Assembly: GCA_008931825.1 (NCBI GenBank)
Contig: QXVZ01002700.1
Location: 1 to 27,393 of the forward strand
Length of the DNA stretch: 27,393 nt
Reading direction: 5' to 3'
DNA from: Phallusia fumigata
Taxonomy: Eukaryota > Chordata > Ascidiacea > Phlebobranchia > Ascidiidae
The notes below the pieces were generated by a model that saw nothing but the letters and a program-made list of their open reading frames with translations, had not been told where the DNA came from and did not search any database. Each line of letters begins with the position of its first letter. The first letter of the stretch is position 1. This document shows, one piece after another, positions 1-9,484 of the stretch. Both the position numbers and the translations under genes were made by a program.

Positions 1-186
1 AACAGCGCCCTTAATCCCTTGCTTTACTCAAAAGCAATAGAAGATCAAATAACCAGAATAACGAAATATTTGGTGGATAAATTGTCAATTCTGTGGGCAT
101 CTACAAATCGCTCATTGGATTTATTGGTGAGATACGACGCCACTGTAGACGAAGATGGCGACAGAGTGATTGAGATTGTTGGATGA
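1..186 (+). CDS. 3' end of an LDLa-type GPCR (partial, TM7 and C-tail)
   Basis: Frame 1 is open from the first base to TGA at 184-186 and gives 61 residues. They begin with NSALNPLLYS, the end of helix 7 with the NPxxY motif of class A receptors. Then comes a short helix-8-like stretch and a cytoplasmic tail ending LLVRYDATVDEDGDRVIEIVG in pieces. The fragment aligns along its whole length with the last residues of the minus-strand receptor ending at 16285: both have INSALNPLLYS-like helix 7, the VRYxA motif, an acidic patch and GDRxIEI at the extreme C terminus. It is therefore the 3' end of a paralogue whose body lies left of the window. The two genes are on opposite strands with their 3' ends facing each other about 16 kb apart. 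Ligand and G-protein coupling cannot be inferred. Confidence 0.85.
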   Translation, partial: NSALNPLLYSKAIEDQITRITKYLVDKLSILWASTNRSLDLLVRYDATVDEDGDRVIEIVG

Positions 187-1000
187 AAATGCAATCTTAA
201 AGACGAAGATAAACCTAATCAATAGCCAGATTTTGATGCACTGTAAAAAGTGTTAAATCAAGCTGTCCTTGTTATGATTTTTGTTGTTTTCAGTGATTGT
301 GTAAATAATATATTTCATTTAAACTTTGGACCAAATCGACTTGTTGTCTTTAAGTATTTGTGTGAAAGAGATATTTTGAACTTCATGGTTCGTTATGGAG
401 AAGAAAATCACTTGCCTTAGACACACAAACAATATCGAGCAGGTACGCAAATCACATTCACCACATAAAGGTGAAAGAAATCATAGCGATACAATATCAC
501 TAAAACAATCACCAGGCCGGAAATAGCTGCGCGACGTTAAAAGGTTATGAGGCGCAAAAAGTAAAAGGGAAAGATGGTGGGTCGAGGTTGAACGCACTGC
601 TGCTACACATTCAATACAAGGCGTTATGTGACGGGGAGTCACATTGGAGGGTAAGTTCGGCGCAAAAGGAGAATCAAGACTGCTAAAAGCGTTCAACCAT
701 GTTATCTTGTGTATATGCTTGTTTAAATGTGTTAAATCTATTGTGCAAACTTCAGTTTGGAATTCATGAAAAAATATCTATGCAAATAAGATATTCTGAA
801 CTCAGTTGTACGCAAACATAAATTAGGTTTACCAGTGACGCAGTGAACTAACTGCTGAATTATGGACGCCGGCACGTAGGTCCAGGAGGGTACATTTGCC
901 CCTCCTGCAATTCCAAAAAATCTACTTTACTAATTATATGTGTTGTATCAAAATCTCATTATAGAGAAAGTATGTATGCATTAAGATTTGCCTCCTCTTG
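187..1000. other. Non-coding 3' flank of the partial receptor
   Basis: No credible coding region. Two small perfect inverted repeats are visible: ATGTGAC/GTCACAT at 626-644, and CAGGAGGG/CCCTCCTG around 883-907. No canonical AATAAA is seen close behind the stop codon at 186. Confidence 0.5.
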
Positions 1001-1147
1001 GAAACCCACTGAAAGCATGTAAAGTCGTGTATGTAACAAGCGATATGGTTGACAACACGAAGCTACTTAGGAAACCCGCTTTAAACGTGCAAAGTCGTTC
1101 ATGTAACAAGCTCTATGGTCGACTGCCGGAAGCTAGTTAGGAAACCC
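1001..1147. repeat. 70-bp tandem repeat running into an assembly gap
   Basis: Two complete 70-bp units (1001-1070 and 1071-1140) both start GAAACCC. They share blocks such as AAAGTCGT, ATGTAACAAG and a terminal AAGCTA-TTAG. A third unit has begun (GAAACCC, 1141-1147) when the sequence is cut by the N at 1148. The units are diverged at a minority of positions. After the gap there is a different 25-bp direct repeat beginning TTGCGTTTTGCTTTGTTG (about 1149-1191). The array was probably longer and collapsed or broken in assembly. Confidence 0.75.
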
Positions 1148-1148
1148 N

Positions 1149-2643
1149 TTGCGTTTTGCTTTGTTGTAATTTCTTGCGTTTTGCTTTGTTGCTCTTCGAA
1201 AAATGGTTATAGATTTTCTGCTGTTATCACAGTCTTTCGATGCTGGGATAAAATTAGTTTAAATAATATGTGATTTTTTTTGTTTCCTGCCCTGTATTGT
1301 AATGAACTCTCATGTATCTACGTGCATTACATTCCTTGTGTTCCGACGCACATTGTTTAAAAACATGCTTGGAACCTTGAACCTTTACTTAACGAAATTA
1401 AATGAAAATAGCACGGCCACAAACCTTGCTGCGTTTCGCCAACTCATGCATTTCCCGCTAAAATAGCGATCCGTCTCCTGACTCTTGGCTGCTTTGTAAT
1501 CGGAAATTTCCTTACACTCTCTTCGTGTCACATTTGAGCGCAGTAAACACACGCGTTATTGCATGTGGTAATTTTGATGAAACGCGTGGATGGTGTGTTA
1601 TGTTTTAAATCTTTTAATACACATACAGATTTCTTTTCAATCATTGCTAACAACATAATAACCATTTGTAATTTGTGTTTTATATCTGCAAAAACACTTT
1701 CAGTTCATGATGGATTTTAACATGTTGTAATGTTTTAATTGGCCCTTTAGTTGNTTAATAAGTACGAAGCCCCAACGTAGATTTGAAAATCAGTGTTTTG
1801 TAATGTTGTACAGGTAGTAACTTAGTATCATGAAAATAAACATGTATGATGGATTCGCTACGTATTCCTATTGCATTTTGCGTCAAAAGTAAGATCCAAA
1901 GCCGTTTAATGCCCCAGAAGGGCGGGGAAATTATCTTGACGACATTTCATTGAAATACCAACTCTTAAAATTTGTGGCTATGCACTACTTTTGAGCGTGT
2001 GGCCACCGTTTCTTAGTAAGCAATCGGCGATATTTACCAGGCCGTAAAAGTTGTAATGCCCGGGAATGCCGAATGCCTAAGCAACAAGAGAAAGTGTAAC
2101 AGCTTGGACAGAGGAATTTAAACATGCCAACAGTTGGTTGAATAAAATAAATGGGGATTAGAATAAAATCCACTTCATGCCCCCACGTGATAACCCACGC
2201 CTATCTATGTGCATTATATTCCTTTTTGTTTCCCAAAGCACATATGTAAATCACGTTTTATAACATTTTAATCATTGCTTAACGAGATTCATGATCACAG
2301 TATGGNTACTTTTTGTCCAACCACCGTTGAGGCGTGTAAATGCGACCAAGAGCTTGTATACAAAAGAACTGTCCTAAAACTGAGCATCAATTAAAAGTGT
2401 TGTGATTTCCAATTAAAGGCGTTTGGAGTTTGAAATGCGAACAGTTTTGTAAGATATACAACTAAATTTGACATTACAAGTAAATTTCGAAACATTCGCC
2501 CTTTTTTGTATCCAACGTCCATAGTCACCATTACTCACCAGGGGGCGCTGGCGCCCATTTTCAGCCTTTTTGCTTAAAAAAAAAACTTTACGAAAGCTTT
2601 TCTTCAAAAGTAGAAAATTTACTCGTATCATTTCATCTCCCAC
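1149..2643. other. Intergenic stretch with two further single-N junctions
   Basis: No exon recognised. Single unresolved bases at 1754 and 2306 look like contig joins, but no duplicated flank is obvious at either. A diverged direct repeat is present: a segment around 1311-1355 (TATCTACGTGCATTACATTCC) recurs with changes around 2201-2245 (TATCTATGTGCATTATATTCC), each followed by a short spacer and GCACAT. Confidence 0.5.
2536..2551 (+). promoter_or_regulatory. CTCF-like motif, or a transposon terminus
   Basis: CACCAGGGGGCGCTGG matches the core of the bilaterian CTCF consensus (CCACCAGGGGGCGC) at nearly every position. G-rich CAGGGGGC starts are also common at the ends of DNA transposons, and a C-rich run ending CCCTGG lies at about 3300-3311. 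Occupancy cannot be inferred, and I do not know whether this organism has CTCF. Confidence 0.3.
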
Positions 2644-2777
2644 CAGGTTGTAGCGCCGCGCGATAGGACCGTCAATGAAATCCAAGAAAACGTCAAATAG
2701 ATGAAGGCTTACGGCGGCTACGTAATATTCGTACATACAAAACAGCGTCGCAAATAACAGAACCAATCGCACAACAC
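2644..2777 (-). CDS. Candidate exon of a phosphatidylinositol synthase-like CDP-alcohol phosphotransferase
   Basis: On the minus strand a pyrimidine-rich tract ending TTTGCAG (acceptor AG at 2778-2779) precedes an open segment that encodes (G)VVRLVLLF, a hydrophobic span, then LDFIDGPIARRYNL. A weak GT donor follows at 2643. DxxDGxxAR is the start of the CDP-alcohol phosphotransferase signature DGX2ARX8GX3DX3D. The spacing from the arginine of GVVR to DFIDG is 28 residues. From my knowledge of the family, animal PI synthase (CDIPT) has the same spacing between its GYAR and the DGHAAR motif, with a methionine at the same place. This enzyme joins myo-inositol to CDP-diacylglycerol in the ER membrane. 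The exons with ENIFLF at the N terminus and the GX3DX3D half of the motif were not found in the window, so the exon is isolated. It may belong to a gene broken by the contig joins at 1148-2306, or be a relic. Histidine of HAAR is replaced (PIAR). Confidence 0.5.
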
Positions 2778-3924
2778 CTGCAAACAGACAAAACAGCAAC
2801 TCTCCAGTGTTCGCGTAGTAAAGTAGAAGTTCAATACAAACACCAAAGTGTTTTCCAATTTGATCCTGTTCAGGCTTTTCCGCAGGGGCGTAAGAGGCGA
2901 TCGCCCCTGCCAAAGGATATCCCTAGAAAAAATTTCTAATTTGTACATTAGGTTCGGTTTGAAACGTATTTGGCTCGAATATTATTTTGACGTAATGCTA
3001 AAATTCAATTCCAGGTCGTACCAGTCGGTGCGAGCAAAAGCTCACATAGTTTACATCGCGTGGTCACAACTCCTAAATGACCTGCTATTGCACCTGGTAC
3101 TGAAAATACGCGTAACGTGGCCGGCCGCAATGGTATGTTGGTTTATTGATGTTATGTTTCAAGTATATATTGGGCTTCGTGTCGTGTGTGTCTCAGTCTA
3201 CTCTTGGCCTTGGCTTGGTAGGATCTTTGCTATTGGAGTCCTTCTAACTTCCCAGTCAGAAATTTTCTGTCGCTTTTCCACGGCCTCGGAAAACATTCCC
3301 CCCCCCCTGGTCCTTTGGACGTCTACCCCTGGCTATGGTTACATGACCCTGATAAACGCGAAAGATATACAACCACCATAAGCACAAATAAATGGGCGGC
3401 ATACAATACCAACTTTTTTGTGATTGATAGTTGTGTAATTAAGCTTTTCCATGGTAAAATAAAAATGCACATTTTTGCTTGTTTGTTCTTTCTGTGGCAA
3501 AAAACGGCAACGAACTTACTCTTGGCGTCGGTTGTTGCCTTTATCAAGAACAGTTAAACCTTCTGACCAATCAGCACTGTCATAAGTTACTCCAATTTTA
3601 AAACAGCCAATGACCAAATTTCGATTGTGACGTTGCCCAATCGTATCTTATTCCAAATGTGGAAAAGCATGTCGCAATGCTACGAGATAAGCCGCACGAG
3701 GTTTTGACAAGTTGTGATATGTGGAAAAGCTTAATTAAAATCGATTTTTTTTGTCGTTTTTCGGAGCAATAAGAAAAAAGTAAGTTTTCTATCTTTGCAT
3801 AGCAAAGACTGGTCGCGATTTAAAATTTATTCGGTTTGACACAGGCTGTTATATTTGCTCAAATGCCGCGTTACAGAAGGTAAAGAATTGCGTACAAACT
3901 GAACTCCAATATTGCGGCAGATAA
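2778..3924. other. Non-coding stretch with an interspersed repeat and CCAAT boxes
   Basis: Contains copy 1 of an interspersed repeat (2963-3247), a ten-base C run near 3300 and three CCAAT-type boxes at about 3565-3645 (ACCAATCAG, GCCAATGAC, CCCAATCG) beside a TGACG half-site. The CCAAT group could mark a promoter. A palindromic pair CAGGGGCG/CGCCCCTG lies at 2883-2909. A long open frame on the plus strand over 2848-3381 is not conserved in the second repeat copy and is not called as coding. Confidence 0.45.
2963..3247 (+). repeat. Interspersed repeat, copy 1
   Basis: Diverged direct match to 15721-16024 in the same orientation. Shared landmarks in the same order: AACGTATTTGGCT-GAATATTAT, a TCGTA block, ATCGCGTG-TCA, CTCCTAAATGACCT, an identical run of about 29 bp starting ATGGTATGTTGGTTTATTG (within about 3128-3160), then CTACTCTTGG and GGCTTGGTA-GATCT. 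The reading frames of the two copies are not both open, so this is non-coding. No terminal inverted repeats or target-site duplication were recognised. Confidence 0.75.
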
Positions 3925-4595
3925 TATACATCAGATTGGAAAGAATGACCTGCGCGGTTATTCTCCGCGCAATATTTTGGTTTTGACCCTATAATCCGCG
4001 CACAATCTTCACCAACTGCTTTATATTGTGCGTAGACGATTTATTTGCGAAAAAATCTTACACCTTCAACAACTACTAATACAACTTTAACGGCTACGCA
4101 ATGTCATTTCGGTTCAGTCAAAAACGCAGAAAAACGTAAAATTGTTACGCGTGACTGCACGTTGTTTAATGTTTACAAAAACATTTTATAAATGAAGAGG
4201 TCCTCAGACGAAGTTTTCCTAACTTTTGGTACGCAAGTACCTTTCGCGCATTAAATTAAAACTGCATTTGGTTGCAAATACATTATTCAATTCAAAAAAT
4301 AAATGAATTATAATGTTTTAAAGGCTTACCTGGCGCAAAACGCAGGTTAGTGTGTGCCGCCGATTCGCCGAAAATTGAAAGTGACGTGAAGAAAAATAAT
4401 TGCGGAACACTGTTCTATTTCTAAAAATTAGGTGTGTATTGAAGCGTAACTAACATCGAATTGCATCAAATAAATCAGTGCATTGCCACTGTTAGTTATC
4501 AACCCTGTTCCAATAGTTGTCCAGGCAAATCCGCGCAAAAAAATTTTTTAAGGTATTATTCCTCCGCGCAAAAATTAAACTTTCCAATCTGGAAC
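3925..4595. repeat. Imperfect inverted-repeat segment (possible degraded MITE)
   Basis: CAGATTGGAAAG at 3932-3943 is mirrored by CTTTCCAATCTGG at 4580-4592. Both arms are accompanied inward by GCGCGG/CCGCGC motifs (3952-3970; 4541-4570). The left arm also carries its own hairpin, GCGCGG-TTATTCT-CCGCGC. Arm similarity fades after about 40 bp and no flanking duplication is evident. No coding capacity is seen inside. Confidence 0.35.
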
Positions 4596-5395
4596 ATACA
4601 TGTGCTTACAGGTACAAAAATGCACAACTTCAACGTCGGGCAGCAGTTTAATATACTATTCAGTGCAATGTTCCCTAAACTCATATAATCGCTTGAACAC
4701 AAAAACAAACATAACCGGTTACTTTAGGTAAAGCATGATGCCTGTCACGATGCCAAGCAGTGATATTAGTAAAACAATGCCAAGGTTGTGACGTCACTCG
4801 ATAGTCACCGATAATCGCAGAGTTGCACAGCATTGCGTCAACTTAATGATCCGCCGGAGAACGTAGAAAGCATAAACATATGTACAGTGGCATGTTACAC
4901 CAGCACTTATATCGCAAACATCGCCTGGGGACACCCAAATCCTAGCTGCTGACAACACCAGGCGGCTGCCATAAACAAGCGCTCGACCAATCAAGTAACC
5001 TGGTTCGATCATGTGATTTGGTTGGCCATACGCTTTGCAACTTGCCTCCTTGTTTGACAACTTTTTCCATTGCGATAAAGAGTATTTTTTTAAATCCTAG
5101 CTTACGTTAAAAACTGGTGTATTTTCGGCTACAAAGACAATTATTTAGTTTTTTTAACACTAAAGTCAATTATGTTTACACACACATGTACCCAACAGAG
5201 TTTGTTCTAAAAACAACGCAAAATAGCTCTACAAAGTACATTGGTGTTGATCAGTTCGTTGCGCAAAGCATCGGTAGGCAGGAGCCGTACTGACCGACAA
5301 ACGATTATGTTGCCACGAACGATCTACTGTTTCCGTTTCAACCGCTTAGGGCTGGATTGCACCACACGAATTGCTTGCTACTGTATAAAGCGGTA
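4596..5395. other. Intergenic stretch
   Basis: No supported gene. A full cAMP-response-element palindrome TGACGTCA lies at 4789-4796. A GGTTCGATC string at about 5001-5010 lacks a pairing T-arm, so it is not a tRNA B box. The 88-codon minus-strand frame at 4794-5060 resembles nothing I recognise. Confidence 0.4.
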
Positions 5396-5404
5396 TGTGA
5401 AAAC

Positions 5405-5708
5405 GGGTGGTACTAAACACCGCATGTTACCGCATGGTACCGCATGATACCGCATCTTACATGGGGTTTCGTACACTCCCATGGGGTCTCATATTACCCA
5501 TGGGGTCTTTGTATTCTCCCATGGGGCCTCGTACACACCCATGGGGTCTCGTTTTCTTCCATGGGGTCATAGGATATCATGCGTTATACCCTTTGATGGG
5601 GTTTCACACACCTTCCTAAGATATCATGCGGTACCATGCGGTGTACCATGCGGTATCATGCGGTACCATGCGGTACCATGCGGTACCATGCGGTGTTTAG
5701 TACCACCG
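5405..5708. mobile_element. Non-autonomous TIR element (MITE), long copy, with 9-bp target duplication
   Basis: The element begins GGGTGGTACTAAACACCGCATG and ends with its inverted complement CATGCGGTGTTTAGTACCACCG, in pieces, so the terminal inverted repeats of about 21 bp are near-perfect. The flanks carry the exact direct repeat TGTGAAAAC (5396-5404 and 5709-5717), a target-site duplication. No coding capacity. An 8-9 bp duplication fits hAT-like, or less likely Merlin-, P- or Mutator-like, transposition; the family cannot be fixed from this. The interior is filled by simple repeats, annotated separately. A second copy lies at 9391-9484. Confidence 0.88.
5460..5580 (+). repeat. About 20-bp minisatellite inside the MITE
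   Basis: Around five to six tandem units of about 20 bp, each containing CATGGGG(T/C)(C/T)T followed by a variable pyrimidine-rich part such as CGTACACTCC. Flanking it towards both ends are decamers built on ACCGCATG / CATGCGGT (5421-5458 and 5626-5694), in opposite orientation on the two sides. Confidence 0.8.
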
Positions 5709-5717
5709 TGTGAAAAC

Positions 5718-6390
5718 TGATAATAACAGGAGCGTGGACTTGGTTTCGTAACCTTTGCCATCGGTTACTATACATTTCCTGCAGCCTGCGATATTGTACA
5801 CATAATCAATAAATATTTGTTAGTATACCATATTTAAGAAAGCAAAGCCATACATTTAATACGCACCACACTTTACTGCCCCAAGCATATAAAGTACCCG
5901 GTTTTGAGCGCTGATTTATACATTTTCCAAGGGTCACTGACTACACAGTTTTTCGATGTTTTTAGTTGACTACACGTAATTTTCTTCTGACTGAGATTTA
6001 AACACAGTGTAAAAACGTAGCTATACAGCAGGTATGCGGCACATTTCAACGATCGCACACTTAAGATTTAACTGAAGCATTTTGAGCTTATAAAGGTACA
6101 AATGAATTTAATGGAGAGAAACTTGAAACTGCCACAGGTTTGTAAGTGCTTAGCATACCTGTACCAGAAATGCCGAGTCGACAACACTTAAGCACTACTG
6201 CAAGTATGTTAAAAAAGCCTTACCAGTAAAGAGTCTTTAAATACTACAAGTGCAAGGTGCTGAGTTTGCAAGTTCCCTACATCTCCTATACTATACCGTA
6301 TATTTGTTAGTATACCACTATTCGAATGGTTACTTTTGCACTCATTAGGTTGCTTGAGTTTGGAATTTTATTGGAAGACAGACATTTTTT
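5718..6390. other. Intergenic stretch
   Basis: No supported gene. An 18-bp string ATATTTGTTAGTATACCA occurs twice, at about 5813-5830 and 6300-6317, as a direct repeat roughly 490 bp apart. Its origin is unknown. Confidence 0.4.
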
Positions 6391-7102
6391 ATTTCTGTTA
6401 TTTGTGTTTACTGATTTCAAAACTTAGGAAGTTGCAGCGTTGTGCATCAATTGCACTCACGTCGCAGTGCGGTGAAAATTAATTACCTCCAGAAACTAAT
6501 GGCGCAAATAAAGTGCTCATTGTGGTAACTGTCCAATCCAAACTAATGCTGTTTCGATAGTATCGCAGTACTTATTCTTTTAACCTACCTAGATAAAGTC
6601 ATCAACAAAATTCGGTATGTGGCCGCTAATAAAGAAATCATTACAAAACAAACACTGTAAACCAAGAGTTTCAACGGGGATCTATACATTGCACTATACA
6701 TGTCGCAGGAAATCGCGCATCTTTCTACTTCTATGTGTTACGCTGCTTCGTATAATTTGGTTACTCTGTTTAATACACAACCATATTAGTCTATCACGTA
6801 CAGCTAAATAATCTGGTAAGCATTAACAAATGGTCAGCAGTTTTACTGTTTTACCCAAATCATTTTTCTGGGTGGTTTGTCCGAAGTGTGACGTTTTTGT
6901 TTTAGAATAATGAAGTACTTTCTGTTAACGAAAGTACACACGACGGGGTCAATTCACAATCAATTCCAATCGTAGGCCTGACAGCAACAAACTTTTTTAG
7001 TTAGTTAGAGCAAGCGGAATTTAGACAGCGGTGGTGTGATGCGCTACATTTTAGCTGTTTTAAAGTTTTATGAAATTTCTTAGAAACGAAGGAAATAGAT
7101 CG
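6391..7102 (+). repeat. Direct duplicate, left copy, ending at the N at 7103
   Basis: Starts ATTTCTGTTATTTGTG and is repeated from 7104 onward. The two copies match over their whole length with scattered substitutions and several indels, and the left copy stops exactly at the unresolved base. This is the expected look of two unmerged contig ends, probably the two haplotypes. No coding region is recognised in either copy. Confidence 0.85.
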
Positions 7103-7103
7103 N

Positions 7104-7890
7104 ATTTCTGCTATTTGTGTTTACTGATTTCAAAAGTTAAAAAGTTGCAGCGTGTGCATCAATTGATCTTACGCCGCAATGCGGTGAAAATGAATTACCT
7201 CCGGAAACTAATCGCCCGAATAAAGTGCTCATTGTTGTAACTGTTCAATCCAAACTAATGTGTTTCGATAGTATCGCAGTGCTTTTTGCAAAATTGCAGA
7301 AACTGTAATCTTCTAAATCTTCTTTCAACCTACCGAGATAATGTCATCAACATAATTCGGTATGTGGCCGCTAATAAAGAAATCATTACGAAACAGTAGA
7401 AATAACAAGCCTTATTTTAAGGAAGCAACAAGCAATAAACACACTGTAAACCAAGAGTTTCAACGGGTATCTATGCATTGCACTATGCATGTCGCAGGAA
7501 ACAGCGCATCTTACTACTTCTATGTGTGACGCTGCATCGTATATTTTGGTTATTCTGTTTAATACACAAGCATATTAGTCTATCACGTACAGCTAAATAA
7601 TCTGGAAAGCATTAACAAATGGTCAGCAGTTTTACTGTTTTACCCAAATCATTTTTCTGGGTGGTTTGTCCGAAGTGTGACGTTTTTGTTTTAGAATAAT
7701 GAAGTACTTTCTGTTAACGAACGTACACACGACGGGGTCAATTCACAATCAATTCCAATCGTAGGCCTGACAACAACAAACTTTTTTAGTTAGTTAGAGC
7801 TAGCGAAATTTAGACAGCGGTGGTGTGATGCGCTACATTTTAGCTATTTTAAAGTTTTATGACATTTCTTAGAAACGAAGGAATAGATCG
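7104..7890 (+). repeat. Direct duplicate, right copy, starting at the N at 7103
   Basis: Matches 6391-7102. It is 75 bp longer, mostly because of two insertions relative to the left copy: one after GTGCTTTTTGC (about 7281-7325) and one in the region CAGTAGAAATAACAAGCC (about 7395-7440). The match ends at GAATAGATCG (7890), just where the left copy meets the N. Confidence 0.85.
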
Positions 7891-9380
7891 CTTGACAAAC
7901 CAAACCATGGTTGACGTCACACATATGGCAAACGTTCGTTGTTAAGTGTGCAGAAGTATGCTTGATTGCAGAATAGTAGAACCTTTTTTTCGTAATGTCG
8001 TGGTTCGGTGACCCAATTTACAACGTGTATAAATTACCTCCTGTAACTGAACGCGTGTAAAAGGAAGTCGTTGCTGCGCAGCTGACTGCCGTATTGTGAA
8101 GGCGGAGTACAGACTCATTTGCGGAATGTTAAGAGTTGAATTTGTTGTGAGGCTCCAAATTTAAGATGTGCTTTCTAGAAACCGGTTCACACAAAAGGTT
8201 GATAATCTGAGTAAATTTTTTCGTTTTTTAAACAAAGGTTACTGTGTTAGTGCTGTGCGACTGCTTATTAGTTGTGAAAGGGCGACATAATTTTTTTTCG
8301 GGCGAAAAGCATCATTTACTGGGAAGCAAATAAATAACATGGTACTTTTTAAAGTATAGCAGACGTAGAGTATAGCAGACAGATGCTTTGATGAAATGTC
8401 GTATTTTGTTATGAAATCTACACCAGAAAAACTACAACATTGTTTTAAACAACAAAACATGTCCCACAGTGTAAAACATTCACGATCAGGTAAATCTTTT
8501 TACGCCGAAACGCAGAGCAAGTTGTTGGAAAAGGGTTCTTGCTCTACTTATGCCTTTTGTGCATGATGGGATGGCTGTTGCTTCCTAAATTACTGAAACC
8601 GGTCAGTTTAACAAAGTTTGTCGAATGTCACAAAAAAACTATTAAAATCGTAGAGAAGCGAGAGTTCACGTAGAAGCTACAGAAAGACATGAGAGGTATT
8701 CTACGGTTTAATAGAATTTATTCATAAGCAAGGTGTACAAGAATCAGTGCAAACCAATAAAAGACAATTATGCACAATATTATACTACATGAAACATAAT
8801 TGTATAGCCCGGTAGAAATTCCTGCCAGCGAGGAATTTAACGAGTCAGGGTGAGGAATTTCCACGTCATACTTTAATTTTTAGTATTTATTTTTAGGAAA
8901 CCAGTGGCTACAAACCTTTAAGGGGGAAATGCACTTACAAAAGTTGAGAACCACTGGTACAGGTTGTATCAGATGCTTGTAGCAACAAAAATATCAGTGC
9001 AACCCGTGAAGAAAAAAAACGTTCATGGGTACATAATGTTTTGGGTTTTTTCCCCTGCAACTTGTTCATGCACTTTTGGAATGCGGCACTTGAATGAGTT
9101 AAATAAAACTTTTACAGCTAATAGATATGGTCATGGCGGTGTGTCATTAGTGTCGCTGACCTCGCTAGCTCCCAAAAATCATTTAAATTATCCAATTCCG
9201 ACTAGCCCTCAAACTAGGTCAAATTGAAGAAGTAATTTGACATATATGTAGAAAAAATGCATCAGCTACAACTTATTATTTACGACGACTTCCTGCAGAA
9301 ACGATTCTGCTATAAAAGCCTAGGAGACTATGAGACCAAAAGTAAAGTAATGTACTAAATAAATATCGTGGTTAAATTGA
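7891..9380. other. Intergenic stretch with hAT-like fragments
   Basis: No supported gene. TGACGTCA lies at 7912-7919. AAATTCCT/AGGAATTT forms a perfect 8-bp inverted repeat near 8817-8840. A 59-bp segment bounded by ACCAGTGG and CCACTGGT is annotated separately. Confidence 0.4.
8900..8958. mobile_element. Short hAT-like terminal remnant
   Basis: Bounded by ACCAGTGGCTACAAACCTTT on the left and the inverse of ACCAGTGGTTCTCAACTTTT on the right. The CAGTGGTTCTCAACCTTT type of terminus is typical of hAT (Charlie-like) elements in animals. Only about 20 bp lies between the arms, so it is a severely deleted copy or two fused ends. No flanking duplication was found. Confidence 0.45.
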
Positions 9381-9390
9381 TAGTGTAGGC

Positions 9391-9484
9391 GGGTGGTACT
9401 AAGCACCGCATGTGGGTATACAACACATCAAGGGGTACTCATGGGGTCTTACATACTTATACGGTATCATGTGTTTAGTACCAC
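9391..9484. mobile_element. Non-autonomous TIR element (MITE), short copy, with 10-bp flanking repeat
   Basis: Same family as 5405-5708: starts GGGTGGTACTAAGCACCGCATG and ends CATGTGTTTAGTACCAC, in pieces. Flanked by the identical TAGTGTAGGC at 9381-9390 and 9485-9494; the true duplication is probably 8-9 bp, with the boundary ambiguous by a base or two. It holds one CATGGGGTCTTACAT unit, against five or six in the long copy, so the internal array has changed length. The right arm is more diverged. Confidence 0.85.

Noticed and set aside
2848..3381. 177-codon plus-strand open frame
   Set aside because: It overlaps the interspersed repeat, and the second copy (15721-16024) has stops in the matching frame. 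It does not open with ATG and shows no domain.
4990..5020. tRNA gene suggested by GGTTCGATC
   Set aside because: No T-arm pairing, no A box at a suitable distance and no acceptor stem.
5405..5708. CRISPR-like array because of regular short repeats
   Set aside because: The units are adjacent variants without unique spacers, inside a TIR element of an animal genome.
5407..5720. Open frames rich in MG(S/P/T) repeats
   Set aside because: Translation of the minisatellite inside the MITE in two frames; not a protein.
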